A DNA stretch of 10,951 nt from Bacteroidota bacterium (GCA_020631675.1 JAHDGT010000114.1:1-10951), one strand, 5' to 3'; numbered from the stretch's first letter, positions 1 through 7,952 are shown. The notes: a model not told the origin generated them from the letters alone. A program made the numbers and translations.

Positions 1-1
1 T

Positions 2-9
2 TACCTTTG
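2..9 (+). promoter_or_regulatory. Probable -7 promoter element of the rpsP operon
   Basis: TACCTTTG matches the Bacteroidota sigma-A -7 consensus TAnnTTTG. It lies about 75 bases before the rpsP start, which implies a leader of roughly 65-70 nt. The -33 element would fall outside the window, so only half of the promoter can be judged. The surrounding 15 bases TTACCTTTGCGCACT recur exactly before the M42 peptidase gene (2337-2351), which strengthens the call. Confidence 0.6.
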
Positions 10-83
10 CGCACTATTTTAATGCACTTACTTGATTCATTCAAGACATAGTGTGATTATTCATTCAAATTCGACTTTGAAGA

Positions 84-953
84 ATGGCTGTTAAATTAAG
101 GCTACAAAGACACGGACGTAAAAAACGTCCATACTATCACTTAGTTGCTGCGGATGCACGCGCACCTCGTGATGGTCGCTTTATCGAGCGTATCGGTTGG
201 TACAACCCAACCACTAGTCCTGCAACAATTGATGTTGATTTGGACGCTGCTTTACGTTGGTTAGACAATGGTGCGCAACCTACCACTACGGTACGTACCA
301 TTCTATCTAATGCGGGCGTAATGTACAAGAAACACTTATTACGTGGTGTTGCTAAAGGTGCTTTAACCGAAGACCAAGCGAACGCTATGTTCGAGTCTTG
401 GTTGAACAAAAAGGTATCTAAGGAAAATCCATCTATGATCTTGTCTAAGTATCATACCAAGATGGATACAAGTACTTTAGCTGCTGAGTTGGCTAATATG
501 CCAGCACCTGCTCCGGCTCCTGAGCCAGCACCTGCCCCAGAACCGGAACCAACTCCTGAGCCAGAACCAGTTGCAGAAGAAGCACCTGTGGTTGAAGAAG
601 CTCCAGCTGTTGAAGAAACCGCAGCTGTTGTTGAAGAGGCACCTGCTCCGACTCCTGAGCCAGAACCAGAACCAGAACCGGTAGCTGCTCCAGATCCAGA
701 TGATCTGAAGAAAGTAGAGGGTATCGGCCCTAAGATCGCTGAATTGTTGAACAATGCAGGTATCTTAACTTTTAAGCAGTTATCTGAAGCTACTCCAGAG
801 CGCATCAAAGAGATTTTAGCTGAAGGTGGTTCTCGTTTTTCTGCTCACGATCCTACTACTTGGCCAAAGCAAGCTGAAATGGCTGCAAATGGCGAGTGGG
901 AAGCATTGGAGAAGTGGCAAGATGAGTTAGACGGCGGTAAGATCGTTTCTTAA
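84..953 (+). CDS. rpsP: 30S ribosomal protein S16 with C-terminal helix-hairpin-helix extension
   Basis: Residues 1 to about 85 are a canonical S16, with the N-terminal signature RLQRHGRKKRPYYHLVAAD and DGRFIERIGWYNP; S16 binds 16S rRNA and helps assemble the small subunit. At 289 residues the protein is about three times the usual 80-90. Residues 86-137 form a helical extension, 138-205 a low-complexity Pro/Ala/Glu/Val linker (PAPAPEPAP, PEPEPEPEP), and 206-280 a compact domain with a helix-hairpin-helix motif (VEGIGPKIAELL, 211-222) ending in TWPKQAEMA and ELDGG. From memory, this same domain is appended to L21 and other proteins in Bacteroidota. The start is set by alignment to S16; no Shine-Dalgarno sequence is present. 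It is first in the rpsP-rimM-trmD cluster, 32 bp before rimM. The function of the tail is unknown; nucleic-acid binding is an inference from the motif. Confidence 0.96.
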   Translation: MAVKLRLQRHGRKKRPYYHLVAADARAPRDGRFIERIGWYNPTTSPATIDVDLDAALRWLDNGAQPTTTVRTILSNAGVMYKKHLLRGVAKGALTEDQANAMFESWLNKKVSKENPSMILSKYHTKMDTSTLAAELANMPAPAPAPEPAPAPEPEPTPEPEPVAEEAPVVEEAPAVEETAAVVEEAPAPTPEPEPEPEPVAAPDPDDLKKVEGIGPKIAELLNNAGILTFKQLSEATPERIKEILAEGGSRFSAHDPTTWPKQAEMAANGEWEALEKWQDELDGGKIVS

Positions 954-985
954 AATAGAATATCTCTATAACGACTTTCCATGAC

Positions 986-1558
986 ATGACAGATTCACTA
1001 ACTCAAGTTGGTCGTATCGGGAAAGCCAAAGGCCTCAAAGGTGACGTTAAAGTCTTCTTTGAGGCTTTTTTCTTCGAACTACTGGCCGAAACCACACCCG
1101 ATGTCCTTTTCCTTAAAGCAGACGAAAAAGCAGCAGCCCTACCCTATTTTGTGGAAGAACTTAGAGATGAAAACGGCACCATCATCCTAAAATTCGAAGA
1201 AGTAGACTCGCGTACTGCTGTTGAAAAGATACGTGGTCACGATGTTTTCATCCGCAAAACCGAACTCGAAGCCTATGTCTCCGAAGCCGATATGCTTGAA
1301 GACTGGGAATACCTGATCGGTTTTCAGCTCCTGAATGCGGAAAAAGAAATGATCGGAACGATCAATGACATTTTTGAGCGAGACGAACAAGATCTCATGC
1401 AGTTATTCATCCAAGGGGTTGAAGTACTAATACCGCTTGTCGATGAGCTGGTAATAGCATTCAAGGAATCCGAGAAACAGCTACAAATGCACATACCAGA
1501 TGGTTTGCTTGAATTATACCTGAACCCTACTAATGATGAAGATCGTGAGCACGATTGA
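986..1558 (+). CDS. rimM: 16S rRNA processing protein RimM
   Basis: This is the maturation factor for the 30S head; in the known family it binds S19 and promotes late 16S rRNA processing. The N-terminal RimM barrel starts with VGRIGKAKGLKGDVKV (residues 8-23), which corresponds to the family signature around HGLKGEV. The second domain, PRC-barrel-like, begins near residue 108 with YLIGFQLLNAEKEMIGTI and runs through VLIPLVDELV, the usual C-terminal strand of the family. The length of 190 residues is typical, with a short acidic tail (NDEDREHD). The ATG at 986 places the first strand correctly. It lies 32 bp after rpsP and 20 bp before the preferred trmD start, so cotranscription is very likely. 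Nothing is unusual in the sequence. Confidence 0.93.
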   Translation: MTDSLTQVGRIGKAKGLKGDVKVFFEAFFFELLAETTPDVLFLKADEKAAALPYFVEELRDENGTIILKFEEVDSRTAVEKIRGHDVFIRKTELEAYVSEADMLEDWEYLIGFQLLNAEKEMIGTINDIFERDEQDLMQLFIQGVEVLIPLVDELVIAFKESEKQLQMHIPDGLLELYLNPTNDEDREHD

Positions 1559-1578
1559 CCCAAACTGAAGTTTCATCC

Positions 1579-2295
1579 ATGAATCCGAAACCACCTACAC
1601 TCAGAATCGACATTATCAGTGTGCAGCCCGATCTTTTGCACAGTCCATTTCAGCACTCTATCATGAAAAGAGCGCAAGAAAAAGGCTTATTAGAAGTAGT
1701 GGTCCACGATCTAAAAAAATATGGTCACGGCAAGCACAATCAAGTGGATGACTACCAGTATGGTGGAGGTGCGGGCATGGTCATGATGATCGAGCCGGTT
1801 GACAAATGCATTCAGCAGCTCAAACAAGCAAGAGATTATGATGAAGTCATCTATCTCAGTCCGGATGGAGAATTATTAGATCAACACCTGGCCAACCAAT
1901 TATCCTTATCTAAAGCAATGATCTTTCTTTGTGGGCACTATAAAGGCATTGATGAGCGTATCCGTGAACATCTGATCACCAGAGAAGTTAGTATTGGCAA
2001 CTATGTTCTCAGCGGCGGGGAATTAGGAGCAGCAGTGCTGGTAGATACGATCGGCAGATTAATACCTGGCGTGCTCAACAATGAGGTATCCGCCTTAGAG
2101 GATTCTTTTCAAGATGACTTGGTGGCCCCTCCGGTTTATACTCGTCCGGAATTGTATAAAGATTGGTCCGTTCCACCCGTTTTAATTTCCGGTCACGCGG
2201 CTAAAATAGAAGAGTGGAGAAGAACCGAAGCTTTAAAAAGAACCGCAATAAGACGCCCCGAATTGTATCAGAAATGGTTAGATCAGAAACTATAG
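1579..2295 (+). CDS. trmD: tRNA (guanine-N1-)-methyltransferase TrmD
   Basis: TrmD transfers a methyl group from S-adenosylmethionine to G37 of tRNAs, which prevents +1 frameshifting. The SPOUT trefoil-knot motifs are present (numbered from the ATG at 1579): YGGGAGMVMMIEP (61-73), IYLSPDG (91-97), FLCGHYKGIDERI (116-128) and SIGNYVLSGGELGA (138-151). The residues equivalent to catalytic Arg154 and Asp169 are kept as R160 (TIGR) and D175 (ALEDS), so the enzyme should be active. YTRPE and RRPEL near the C-terminus are also typical. At 238 residues it is close to family length. A longer reading from TTG at 1555 would overlap the rimM stop and add eight residues before the conserved first strand, so the ATG is preferred. 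rplS does not follow. Confidence 0.95.
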   Translation: MNPKPPTLRIDIISVQPDLLHSPFQHSIMKRAQEKGLLEVVVHDLKKYGHGKHNQVDDYQYGGGAGMVMMIEPVDKCIQQLKQARDYDEVIYLSPDGELLDQHLANQLSLSKAMIFLCGHYKGIDERIREHLITREVSIGNYVLSGGELGAAVLVDTIGRLIPGVLNNEVSALEDSFQDDLVAPPVYTRPELYKDWSVPPVLISGHAAKIEEWRRTEALKRTAIRRPELYQKWLDQKL

Positions 2296-2337
2296 CCTCA
2301 AAGCATTCAATTGCCATTTAAGGTGAAGTTAATTTCT

Positions 2338-2345
2338 TACCTTTG
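2338..2345 (+). promoter_or_regulatory. Probable -7 promoter element of the M42 peptidase gene
   Basis: TACCTTTG matches the Bacteroidota -7 consensus and lies 50 bases before the start codon, in the 100-bp spacer after trmD. Fifteen bases around it (2337-2351) are identical to those before rpsP at 1-15, including the GCGCAC just downstream. The nearest TTG upstream (2311) is 24 bp away, longer than the usual 19-21, so the -33 element is poor or absent. The peptidase gene is therefore probably its own transcription unit. Confidence 0.6.
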
Positions 2346-2395
2346 CGCACTTGAAAATAGCTTTTAGAGGTAATTTAAATTGAAAGATAACCAGC

Positions 2396-3496
2396 ATGGC
2401 AAAATCAAAAGCTAAGAAATCCATATTGAATGCGGCGGCTAAACGTTTCATGAAAACGTATTTGAATACCCCCTCGCCTACTGGTTATGAGTGTGCTGGG
2501 CAGAAGGTATGGTTAGAATATTTGAAACCGTATATTGACGATTATATCATTGACAATTATGGAACGGTTGTAGGGATCGTTAATCCGGAAGCCGAGTACA
2601 AAGTAGTGATCGAGGCGCATGCGGATGAGATCTCTTGGTTCGTACACCACATCACGGATGATGGCTTCATTTATGTGATCAGAAATGGTGGTTCAGATGC
2701 GATGTGCGCACCTTCTAAGCGGGTGAACATCCATTTGAAAAACGGAGAGATCGTAAAGGCGGTATTCGGTTGGAAAGCCATACATTTAAGAGGTGGTGGT
2801 GCTAAAAACCAGAACCCCACCGTTGAGAATATTTTCTTAGACTGCGGCTGTACTTCTAAAGAGGAAGTGGAAGAAATGGGCATTCATGTCGGTTGTATCG
2901 TAACCTATGAAGATGAATTCATGGAATTGAACGACCGCTACTATGTTGGGCGAGCGCTTGATAATAGAATGGGTGGATTCATGATCACTCAAGTAGCTCG
3001 TATGCTGCACGAGAAAAAAGTGAAACTGCCTTTTGGTCTATACATTGTAAACTCTGTTCAAGAAGAGGTGGGACTGCGCGGCGCGCACATGATCGCCAAA
3101 CAGTTGCAGGCGGATGTGGCGATCGTTACGGATGTTGCCCATGATACGACAACACCAATGATCAATAAGCTGAAAGAGGGTATTTACAAAGCTGGTGACG
3201 GTCCAATTCTATCCTACGCACCTGCGGTACATAATAAGCTCTTAGATCTTATTTTTGAAGCGGCAGAAGAAGAAAAAATCCCTTTCCAACGAGAGTCTGT
3301 TTCTCGTTCTACAGGTACGGACACCGATGCCTTCGCTAATCAAGGAACCGTTTCCGCATTGATTTCCCTGCCCTTGCGTTATATGCATACAACCGTAGAA
3401 ATGGTCAGTAAATCTGATGTGGAAGAAGTGATCAAATTGATCTACGCCAGCTTATTAAAAATCGAAGACAATCATGATTTCAGGTACTTCACTTAA
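2396..3496 (+). CDS. M42 family metallopeptidase (glutamyl/leucyl aminopeptidase-like)
   Basis: This is a predicted cytosolic di-metal aminopeptidase of the M42 (TET/FrvX/PepA) family; members form large self-compartmentalised dodecamers that degrade short peptides. The expected residues can be traced: H75 in EAHADEISW, bridging D189 in ALDNRMGG, catalytic base E223 and ligand E224 in VQEEVGLRGA, D246 in VTDVAHD, and H331 in RYMHTTVEMV. The PSPTGYE motif near residue 27 is the usual N-terminal signature. The 366 residues fit the family. The first ten residues are lysine-rich (MAKSKAKKS) and no signal peptide is seen. Substrate preference cannot be read from the sequence. The gene ends 10 bp before a strong hairpin terminator. 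Confidence 0.92.
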   Translation: MAKSKAKKSILNAAAKRFMKTYLNTPSPTGYECAGQKVWLEYLKPYIDDYIIDNYGTVVGIVNPEAEYKVVIEAHADEISWFVHHITDDGFIYVIRNGGSDAMCAPSKRVNIHLKNGEIVKAVFGWKAIHLRGGGAKNQNPTVENIFLDCGCTSKEEVEEMGIHVGCIVTYEDEFMELNDRYYVGRALDNRMGGFMITQVARMLHEKKVKLPFGLYIVNSVQEEVGLRGAHMIAKQLQADVAIVTDVAHDTTTPMINKLKEGIYKAGDGPILSYAPAVHNKLLDLIFEAAEEEKIPFQRESVSRSTGTDTDAFANQGTVSALISLPLRYMHTTVEMVSKSDVEEVIKLIYASLLKIEDNHDFRYFT

Positions 3497-3506
3497 GTAC
3501 ACGGAC

Positions 3507-3537
3507 AAAAAAAGCGAGCTTTTAGCTCGCTTTTTTT
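3507..3537. terminator. Bidirectional intrinsic terminator between convergent genes
   Basis: A perfect 14-bp stem has a 3-nt TTT loop. The left arm (3507-3520) is seven A followed by GCGAGCT, and the right arm (3524-3537) is AGCTCGC followed by seven T. Because A and T tracts flank the GC core symmetrically, the same structure can terminate the M42 gene (plus strand, ends 3496) and the converging FemAB-like gene (minus strand, ends 3583). Confidence 0.93.
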
Positions 3538-3582
3538 GTTTCTATTTTCTTGAAGTAGAGCTAGATCACTGTAGTACTCCAC

Positions 3583-4905
3583 TTATTTATTCTCTTTGAA
3601 CGGATGTCTTAACTGCACATCCTCTACGGGCACCAACTTCTCCGCAAGTACGCCCAATACTTGGTTGGCCATATAATTCTTGTGCTTGATGAACGATTGA
3701 TAATCTATTCCCACAGCCCCCACATTACTTTTGATCTCAGGTGCCGTTCTTCCGAAATGCACCAAGGGCACTTTATCATTAATAGCGGTTTCCACTACAT
3801 CATAAAGCACATTCGGATAAATGGAATAGGTGTGATTATGCTGCTCATTATAGCCTACATAGTGCGCCTCTAAGAAACCAGGAGTAGTGACCGTAGTGAT
3901 GAAGCCAACGATCTCATCTTCTAAATAATAGGCGATCAATCGGTAGCGATCTCCCAATGTTTTTTTGAGTTCCACATAATATTGCGGGGAAACATAAGCG
4001 GTATTGAATTCTACTTTATCGGCCACAAAACGGTATAGCTCATAAAGGTGGTCTCGATTGGCTTGAATCTCAGCTACACTAAGAGATTTGCGAACCAAAA
4101 CTTGTCCTTTTTTTCGCATTCGTTTAGCATGCTTCCTGTACTTGGAAGACATATCCGCCAAATAAGCATCAAAATCCACCCATGAATCTCTGATCTTCAA
4201 GATCATCTCCGGCTCACTGTTCAACTCACTGTAGTTGTGATCTTTGATCACCCTTGCCGCCTCCACATGATCCATGTGTACGTCCTTCAACATCACTGCG
4301 TCTATCGGCTTATCAGAAGTACGTGCATCTACTTCGGCGATGTACTCCATAGCCCCTTGAACCAACTGGTAACGCTGACCCATATTCACACTACCCTCTT
4401 TGAACACCATGCCATGCTCTCCGGTAATAAAGATATTCCCACAAACTAATACCCGGATGTGCATGCTATTAATATGCTCTCTGAGCATGCGTTTCACATA
4501 CCGTCTTGCCTGAGTGAACACACAACTGCTTTCTTCTACTTTAGAGGCAGGACGTAAAAAATCCCCCCTGATGTAAATGCTTTGAAAAACCGCCGCACCG
4601 ATGGTTTCTCCAGCATCTTGAAAAATCACGTATACAGGTTTGACATCCGCCATATCGCCCTGTTCGAAACCTCTATAGTAATCCGCACTTAGAAAAGTAT
4701 CTTTTTGCTGAACAGCAGCTTCCCAATCGTGTGTCAATGCCGCATTGATACGATCAAAGATGAGCAGTTTGATCGGTTTATCATCAATCTTCAATTCTCC
4801 AGTAAAAAGCGGTAATGACTTTTCAATGCTAGCTTGTCCGAGCTTATCTTTAGTAGTAAGCTCAGAATCCAAATTTGAAAGTATCTGATCAGATGGATGA
4901 TTCAT
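3583..4905 (-). CDS. FemAB/GNAT-superfamily protein, probable acyl- or aminoacyl-transferase
   Basis: This is a 440-residue protein with what looks like two acetyltransferase-fold halves. In the first, residues 90-112 (KPVYVIFQDAGETIGAAVFQ) read as paired GNAT strands, followed by LVCGNIFITGEHG (153-165). In the second, a basic segment (SSKYRKHAKRMRKKG, 253-267) precedes RLIAYYLEDEIVGFITTV (322-339), LEAHYVGYN and the C-terminal HFGRTAPEIKSNVGA (383-397). A KYR-type basic helix and a GRT-x-x-E-x-K-x-x-x-G segment are features I associate with FemAB-like and DUF482-type peptidoglycan or acyl-transfer proteins. The fold assignment is moderately sure; the substrate is unknown. No membrane segment or signal peptide is seen, so it is probably cytosolic. 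It is monocistronic, diverging from the membrane protein at 5126. Confidence 0.65.
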   Translation of the reverse strand: MNHPSDQILSNLDSELTTKDKLGQASIEKSLPLFTGELKIDDKPIKLLIFDRINAALTHDWEAAVQQKDTFLSADYYRGFEQGDMADVKPVYVIFQDAGETIGAAVFQSIYIRGDFLRPASKVEESSCVFTQARRYVKRMLREHINSMHIRVLVCGNIFITGEHGMVFKEGSVNMGQRYQLVQGAMEYIAEVDARTSDKPIDAVMLKDVHMDHVEAARVIKDHNYSELNSEPEMILKIRDSWVDFDAYLADMSSKYRKHAKRMRKKGQVLVRKSLSVAEIQANRDHLYELYRFVADKVEFNTAYVSPQYYVELKKTLGDRYRLIAYYLEDEIVGFITTVTTPGFLEAHYVGYNEQHNHTYSIYPNVLYDVVETAINDKVPLVHFGRTAPEIKSNVGAVGIDYQSFIKHKNYMANQVLGVLAEKLVPVEDVQLRHPFKENK

Positions 4906-4941
4906 GGATGAACTGCTTTTGGCAGAAGTTTTAATTGAGTA

Positions 4942-4949
4942 CGAAATTA
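4942..4949 (-). promoter_or_regulatory. Possible -7 element of the FemAB-like gene
   Basis: On the minus strand TAATTTCG resembles the Bacteroidota -7 consensus with one change (TTCG for TTTG) and lies about 37 bases before the start codon. A TTTG occurs at 4967-4964, but the spacer is only 14 bases, short of the usual 19-21. In the rest of the 220-bp divergent spacer (4906-5125) I see no convincing promoter for the plus-strand gene and no long repeat. Confidence 0.33.
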
Positions 4950-5125
4950 ATAGAAATGTGCAGCAAATGTCGTCTTTTCCGTCTCCTTAACAAGAAGTTT
5001 TTAATAAATGTTTATACTGCGGTCGTTTAAATCCAATCTTTTATCGTCCTATTGTAAACAGAAAGTAGCGTGGCTTGTTGCTTTTGAAGTGAACCTCTTC
5101 AGAGCAGCTTTGAAACCAAAAAGTA

Positions 5126-5542
5126 ATGAACGATAATTTACTCAGCTATAGTGATATCAGATCCGCCGAGCCGTGGCGACAAGCACTTACAATTGGAGCG
5201 ACGGGGCTTCTTTTTATTCTGCTTTGGGGCATTATCAGCGCACATGAAGAAGTAGAATGGTTCATCTCCATTTGCACCTTAGGCTTTTTCGCTTGGGCGA
5301 ATTCCGTGATCAGCTTTTTTTGCTTTGAAAAGCAACTGAGATATACTTTAGAATCTATCGGCTGTTTTGCTTTCTTATCGGCATTCTTTTACAGCATCAG
5401 TACCTTTTTCTCCTCCATGGTATTAGGAGACCACAAGGAGTATGTGCTCATGTTCGGCGTTACCGTTTGTTTCTATGTATGTGCCTTGCTCATCGCTGCG
5501 ATCATTAGAGAAGTAGCTAAAATAATGGGCGTTAAATACTAA
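5126..5542 (+). CDS. Small four-helix integral membrane protein, function unknown
   Basis: The 138-residue protein has four clear hydrophobic segments at about 20-38 (LTIGATGLLFILLWGIIS), 45-66, 76-98 and 106-127. The soluble ends are short: a 19-residue N-terminus with acidic and polar residues, and a C-terminal REVAKIMGVKY. No signal peptide, catalytic motif or recognisable family signature is visible. It is transcribed divergently from the FemAB-like gene and converges with the histidine kinase gene; only 18 bp separate the two stop codons and no terminator fits between them. The single ATG with all four helices in frame makes the coding call sound, but I cannot offer a function. Confidence 0.8.
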   Translation: MNDNLLSYSDIRSAEPWRQALTIGATGLLFILLWGIISAHEEVEWFISICTLGFFAWANSVISFFCFEKQLRYTLESIGCFAFLSAFFYSISTFFSSMVLGDHKEYVLMFGVTVCFYVCALLIAAIIREVAKIMGVKY

Positions 5543-5560
5543 TGTAATCCCGTCATTTGA

Positions 5561-6613
5561 TCAACCCATCATCACTGCCCCAGAACTATCTGTCTTATCC
5601 AACTGTGCGACAGGAAAAACAACCGTAAAAATGCTGCCTTTAGGCTGATTGTCGCCCACCCCGATGGTACCTTTATGGCGTTCTACCAGCTGCTTTACGA
5701 TGAACAAGCCTAAACCTGTTCCCTTGGTCTTCCTCACTTCCTCATCCCCTACTCTATAGAATTTTTGAAAGATATTTTGCTTCTCATGTTCGGCGACCCC
5801 TACGCCAGTATCAATGATCGACAGTCTGACTTTATTCGCTTCTTCTCTTAGACGTATAATAACGGCATCGCCATTCTCCGTGTACTTGATCGCGTTTTCG
5901 ATCAAATTCGTAACTATAGATGTGATCGCCATTCGGTCAGCCTCAATGAAAACCTTATCTTTTATATCAAAAGTGAAAGCTCTATTTGCCTGTGTGGTTT
6001 CTTGGAGTTTTTTAGCAATTTCGCTGGTTAAGCTACTTAGGTTTTGCCTGCTGGCTTTGAACTCAAAAGACTCATCTTCGATCTTGGCGGCCATTAATAT
6101 GTTGTTCACCAGATCATGCAATCGAATAGAATCTTTCAATGCATTAGAGGATAATAGTTTACGCTTCGGGGCATCCAGTTCACGAGAAAGCATGGTCTCC
6201 ATGGCCAGCTTGATGCCGGCAATGGGTGATTTCAGCTCATGAGTAATGGATAACATGAAATTCTTTTGCTGACGGGCCAAGTTCATCTCTCTATCTAAGC
6301 TCGCTTTAACTTGGTAAGTACCAAAACCCAAAATGACCAAAAACACTAAATATTGCCCGATCACCCACAAAGTCTGTGAGTTATAATCTCTCTGTAAACG
6401 TTCGTAATCCGAAGAATTCAATACATCTTCTTTCGGCAATTTGTATTCAACGTAAATGTTCTCCAGATTTTTAATCTGTGTATTCAAATTTGAAGTCAGG
6501 GTGTTATAGTGCATATAAGATGCCACGGTGAATGATAGTGCGATGATCATTACCAGCACATAAAACACACTGATCGTTGGTATCTTCCTGAAGTTTTGAA
6601 AAAAGCTACTCAT
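5561..6613 (-). CDS. Membrane-bound sensor histidine kinase, orphan
   Basis: This is the sensor of a two-component system in the inner membrane. Two transmembrane helices (about 13-34 and 83-101) enclose a small periplasmic loop of about 48 residues, too short for a standard PAS or Cache sensor. No HAMP domain follows; the dimerisation/phosphoacceptor domain begins at once, with the H box FMLSITHELKSPIAG and phosphorylated H125. The catalytic domain has the N box (NLIENAIKYT, N240), G1 (DTGVGV, D268), F box (FQKFYRVGD) and G2 (GTGLGLFIVKQL), all intact. No response regulator is encoded in the window. It starts 17 bp after the hemL stop on the same strand, so it is probably cotranscribed with hemL. 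The signal sensed is unknown. Confidence 0.92.
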   Translation of the reverse strand: MSSFFQNFRKIPTISVFYVLVMIIALSFTVASYMHYNTLTSNLNTQIKNLENIYVEYKLPKEDVLNSSDYERLQRDYNSQTLWVIGQYLVFLVILGFGTYQVKASLDREMNLARQQKNFMLSITHELKSPIAGIKLAMETMLSRELDAPKRKLLSSNALKDSIRLHDLVNNILMAAKIEDESFEFKASRQNLSSLTSEIAKKLQETTQANRAFTFDIKDKVFIEADRMAITSIVTNLIENAIKYTENGDAVIIRLREEANKVRLSIIDTGVGVAEHEKQNIFQKFYRVGDEEVRKTKGTGLGLFIVKQLVERHKGTIGVGDNQPKGSIFTVVFPVAQLDKTDSSGAVMMG

Positions 6614-6630
6614 TGGTAGTAGTTTGTAGG

Positions 6631-7926
6631 CTAGTTCGCAAAAGCGACATCCAAAGCATTTTGCATAGCAGTTGCTATTTGGGAAATGTGTTCCTCCTGG
6701 TGAGCGGCAGAGATAAAGCCGACTTCATAACCTGAAGGACCTAAATACACCCCTTGCTTCAACATTTCTTGATGCAAGGTGCGGAAGTAAGACATTTTCT
6801 CGGCTTCGATCTCTGAGGCGGCGCGCACACTATCCGCTTTCGTGAAAGCGATCCAGAAAATAGAAGCGATAGTGAACAAGTGAACAGGATAGCCTTTATC
6901 CTCAGCGAACTGGTTTACGCTTTCCACCAACTTTTTAGTTTTGGCTTCCAATCCTTCATAAAAGCCGTCTTGCAAGCAAGCTTCTATCTGCGCGATACCC
7001 GCCGCCATAGCTACAGGATTCGCGGATAAAGTACCTGCTTGATAAACAGGTCCATCTGGTGAAACGTGTTTCATGATCGCTCTACTGGCCGCATATGCAC
7101 CAACAGGCATACCACCGCCAATAATCTTGCCATAGGTGATGATATCAGGCTGTATGCCATAATGGCCCGCAGCCCCTTCAAAGCCAACTCTAAAACCAGA
7201 AATCACCTCATCAAAGATCAATAGACTCTCATACTGGTAACAGTGCAAACGAAGACATTCCAAAAAGCTGGGATCCTGCAACAATAAACCATTATTAGCT
7301 GGTACAGGCTCAATGATGATCGCCGCTATATCATCCGCGTATTTTTCAAAAGCGGATTTTAATGCTACTCGGTCATTTAAAGGCAGTACGATCGTCTCTT
7401 TAGCAAAAGCCTCAGGCACACCAGCGGATGAAGACTCCCCGAAAGTAGCCAAACCAGAACCTGCTTTCACCAATAAATGATCCACATGACCGTGGTAACA
7501 CCCCTCGAATTTAATGATCTTGTTCTTGCCTGTTACCCCTCTCGCTAAGCGAACCGCACTCATCACCGCTTCGGTACCAGAGTTCACAAAACGGATCATA
7601 TCAATGAACCGATTGTTCTCAATGATCAGCTTAGCCAATTTATTACCATAAGCCGTAGGTGCACCGAAAGACGTACCTTTTTCTAAAGCTTCTGTGATAG
7701 CCGCCTTCACACTGGGCGGGTTATGCCCTAAGATCAAAGGACCCCAAGAACAGCAAAGGTCAATAAATCGGTTTCCGTCCACATCGATCATATGACAGCC
7801 TTCGCCACGATCAATAAAGAGTGGCGTACCGTTCACAGAACGAAACGCCCGAACCGGAGAATTCACCCCTCCCGGAAAATAGTTTAGGGCATCTTGATAA
7901 TGGGCTTGTGATTTCGAGCTGTTCAT
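6631..7926 (-). CDS. hemL: Glutamate-1-semialdehyde 2,1-aminomutase
   Basis: HemL converts glutamate-1-semialdehyde to 5-aminolevulinate, the last step of the C5 route into haem and other tetrapyrroles, in the cytosol with pyridoxal phosphate. It is a class-III aminotransferase of 431 residues, the normal size. FPGGVNSPVRAF (17-28) is the HemL N-terminal signature. RFVNSGTEAVMSAVRLAR (112-129) and CYHGHVDH (143-150) form the cofactor and substrate pocket. D239 in IFDEVISGFR contacts the ring nitrogen, and K267 in TYGKIIGGGMPVGAY is the Schiff-base lysine. GTLSANPVAMAAG (298-310) separates it from ordinary aminotransferases. It heads a likely two-gene unit with the histidine kinase 17 bp downstream. 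No hemA or other haem gene is nearby. Confidence 0.96.
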   Translation of the reverse strand: MNSSKSQAHYQDALNYFPGGVNSPVRAFRSVNGTPLFIDRGEGCHMIDVDGNRFIDLCCSWGPLILGHNPPSVKAAITEALEKGTSFGAPTAYGNKLAKLIIENNRFIDMIRFVNSGTEAVMSAVRLARGVTGKNKIIKFEGCYHGHVDHLLVKAGSGLATFGESSSAGVPEAFAKETIVLPLNDRVALKSAFEKYADDIAAIIIEPVPANNGLLLQDPSFLECLRLHCYQYESLLIFDEVISGFRVGFEGAAGHYGIQPDIITYGKIIGGGMPVGAYAASRAIMKHVSPDGPVYQAGTLSANPVAMAAGIAQIEACLQDGFYEGLEAKTKKLVESVNQFAEDKGYPVHLFTIASIFWIAFTKADSVRAASEIEAEKMSYFRTLHQEMLKQGVYLGPSGYEVGFISAAHQEEHISQIATAMQNALDVAFAN

Positions 7927-7952
7927 CTGTTTGCTATCGTTTTAATGGAGCG

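Noticed and set aside
452..808. Long minus-strand open frame rich in Gly, Ser and Ala opposite rpsP
   Set aside because: It mirrors the Pro/Glu repeat codons of the S16 linker in another frame and has no protein-like features.
1555..1578. Longer TrmD starting at TTG 1555, overlapping the rimM stop
   Set aside because: The eight extra residues precede the conserved first beta strand of the family and TTG is a poor start; the ATG at 1579 gives the normal length.
175..5100. Other open frames antisense to or out of frame with rpsP, rimM, the M42 gene and the FemAB-like gene
   Set aside because: All overlap confidently assigned genes over most of their length and their translations show no conserved motifs or plausible domains.
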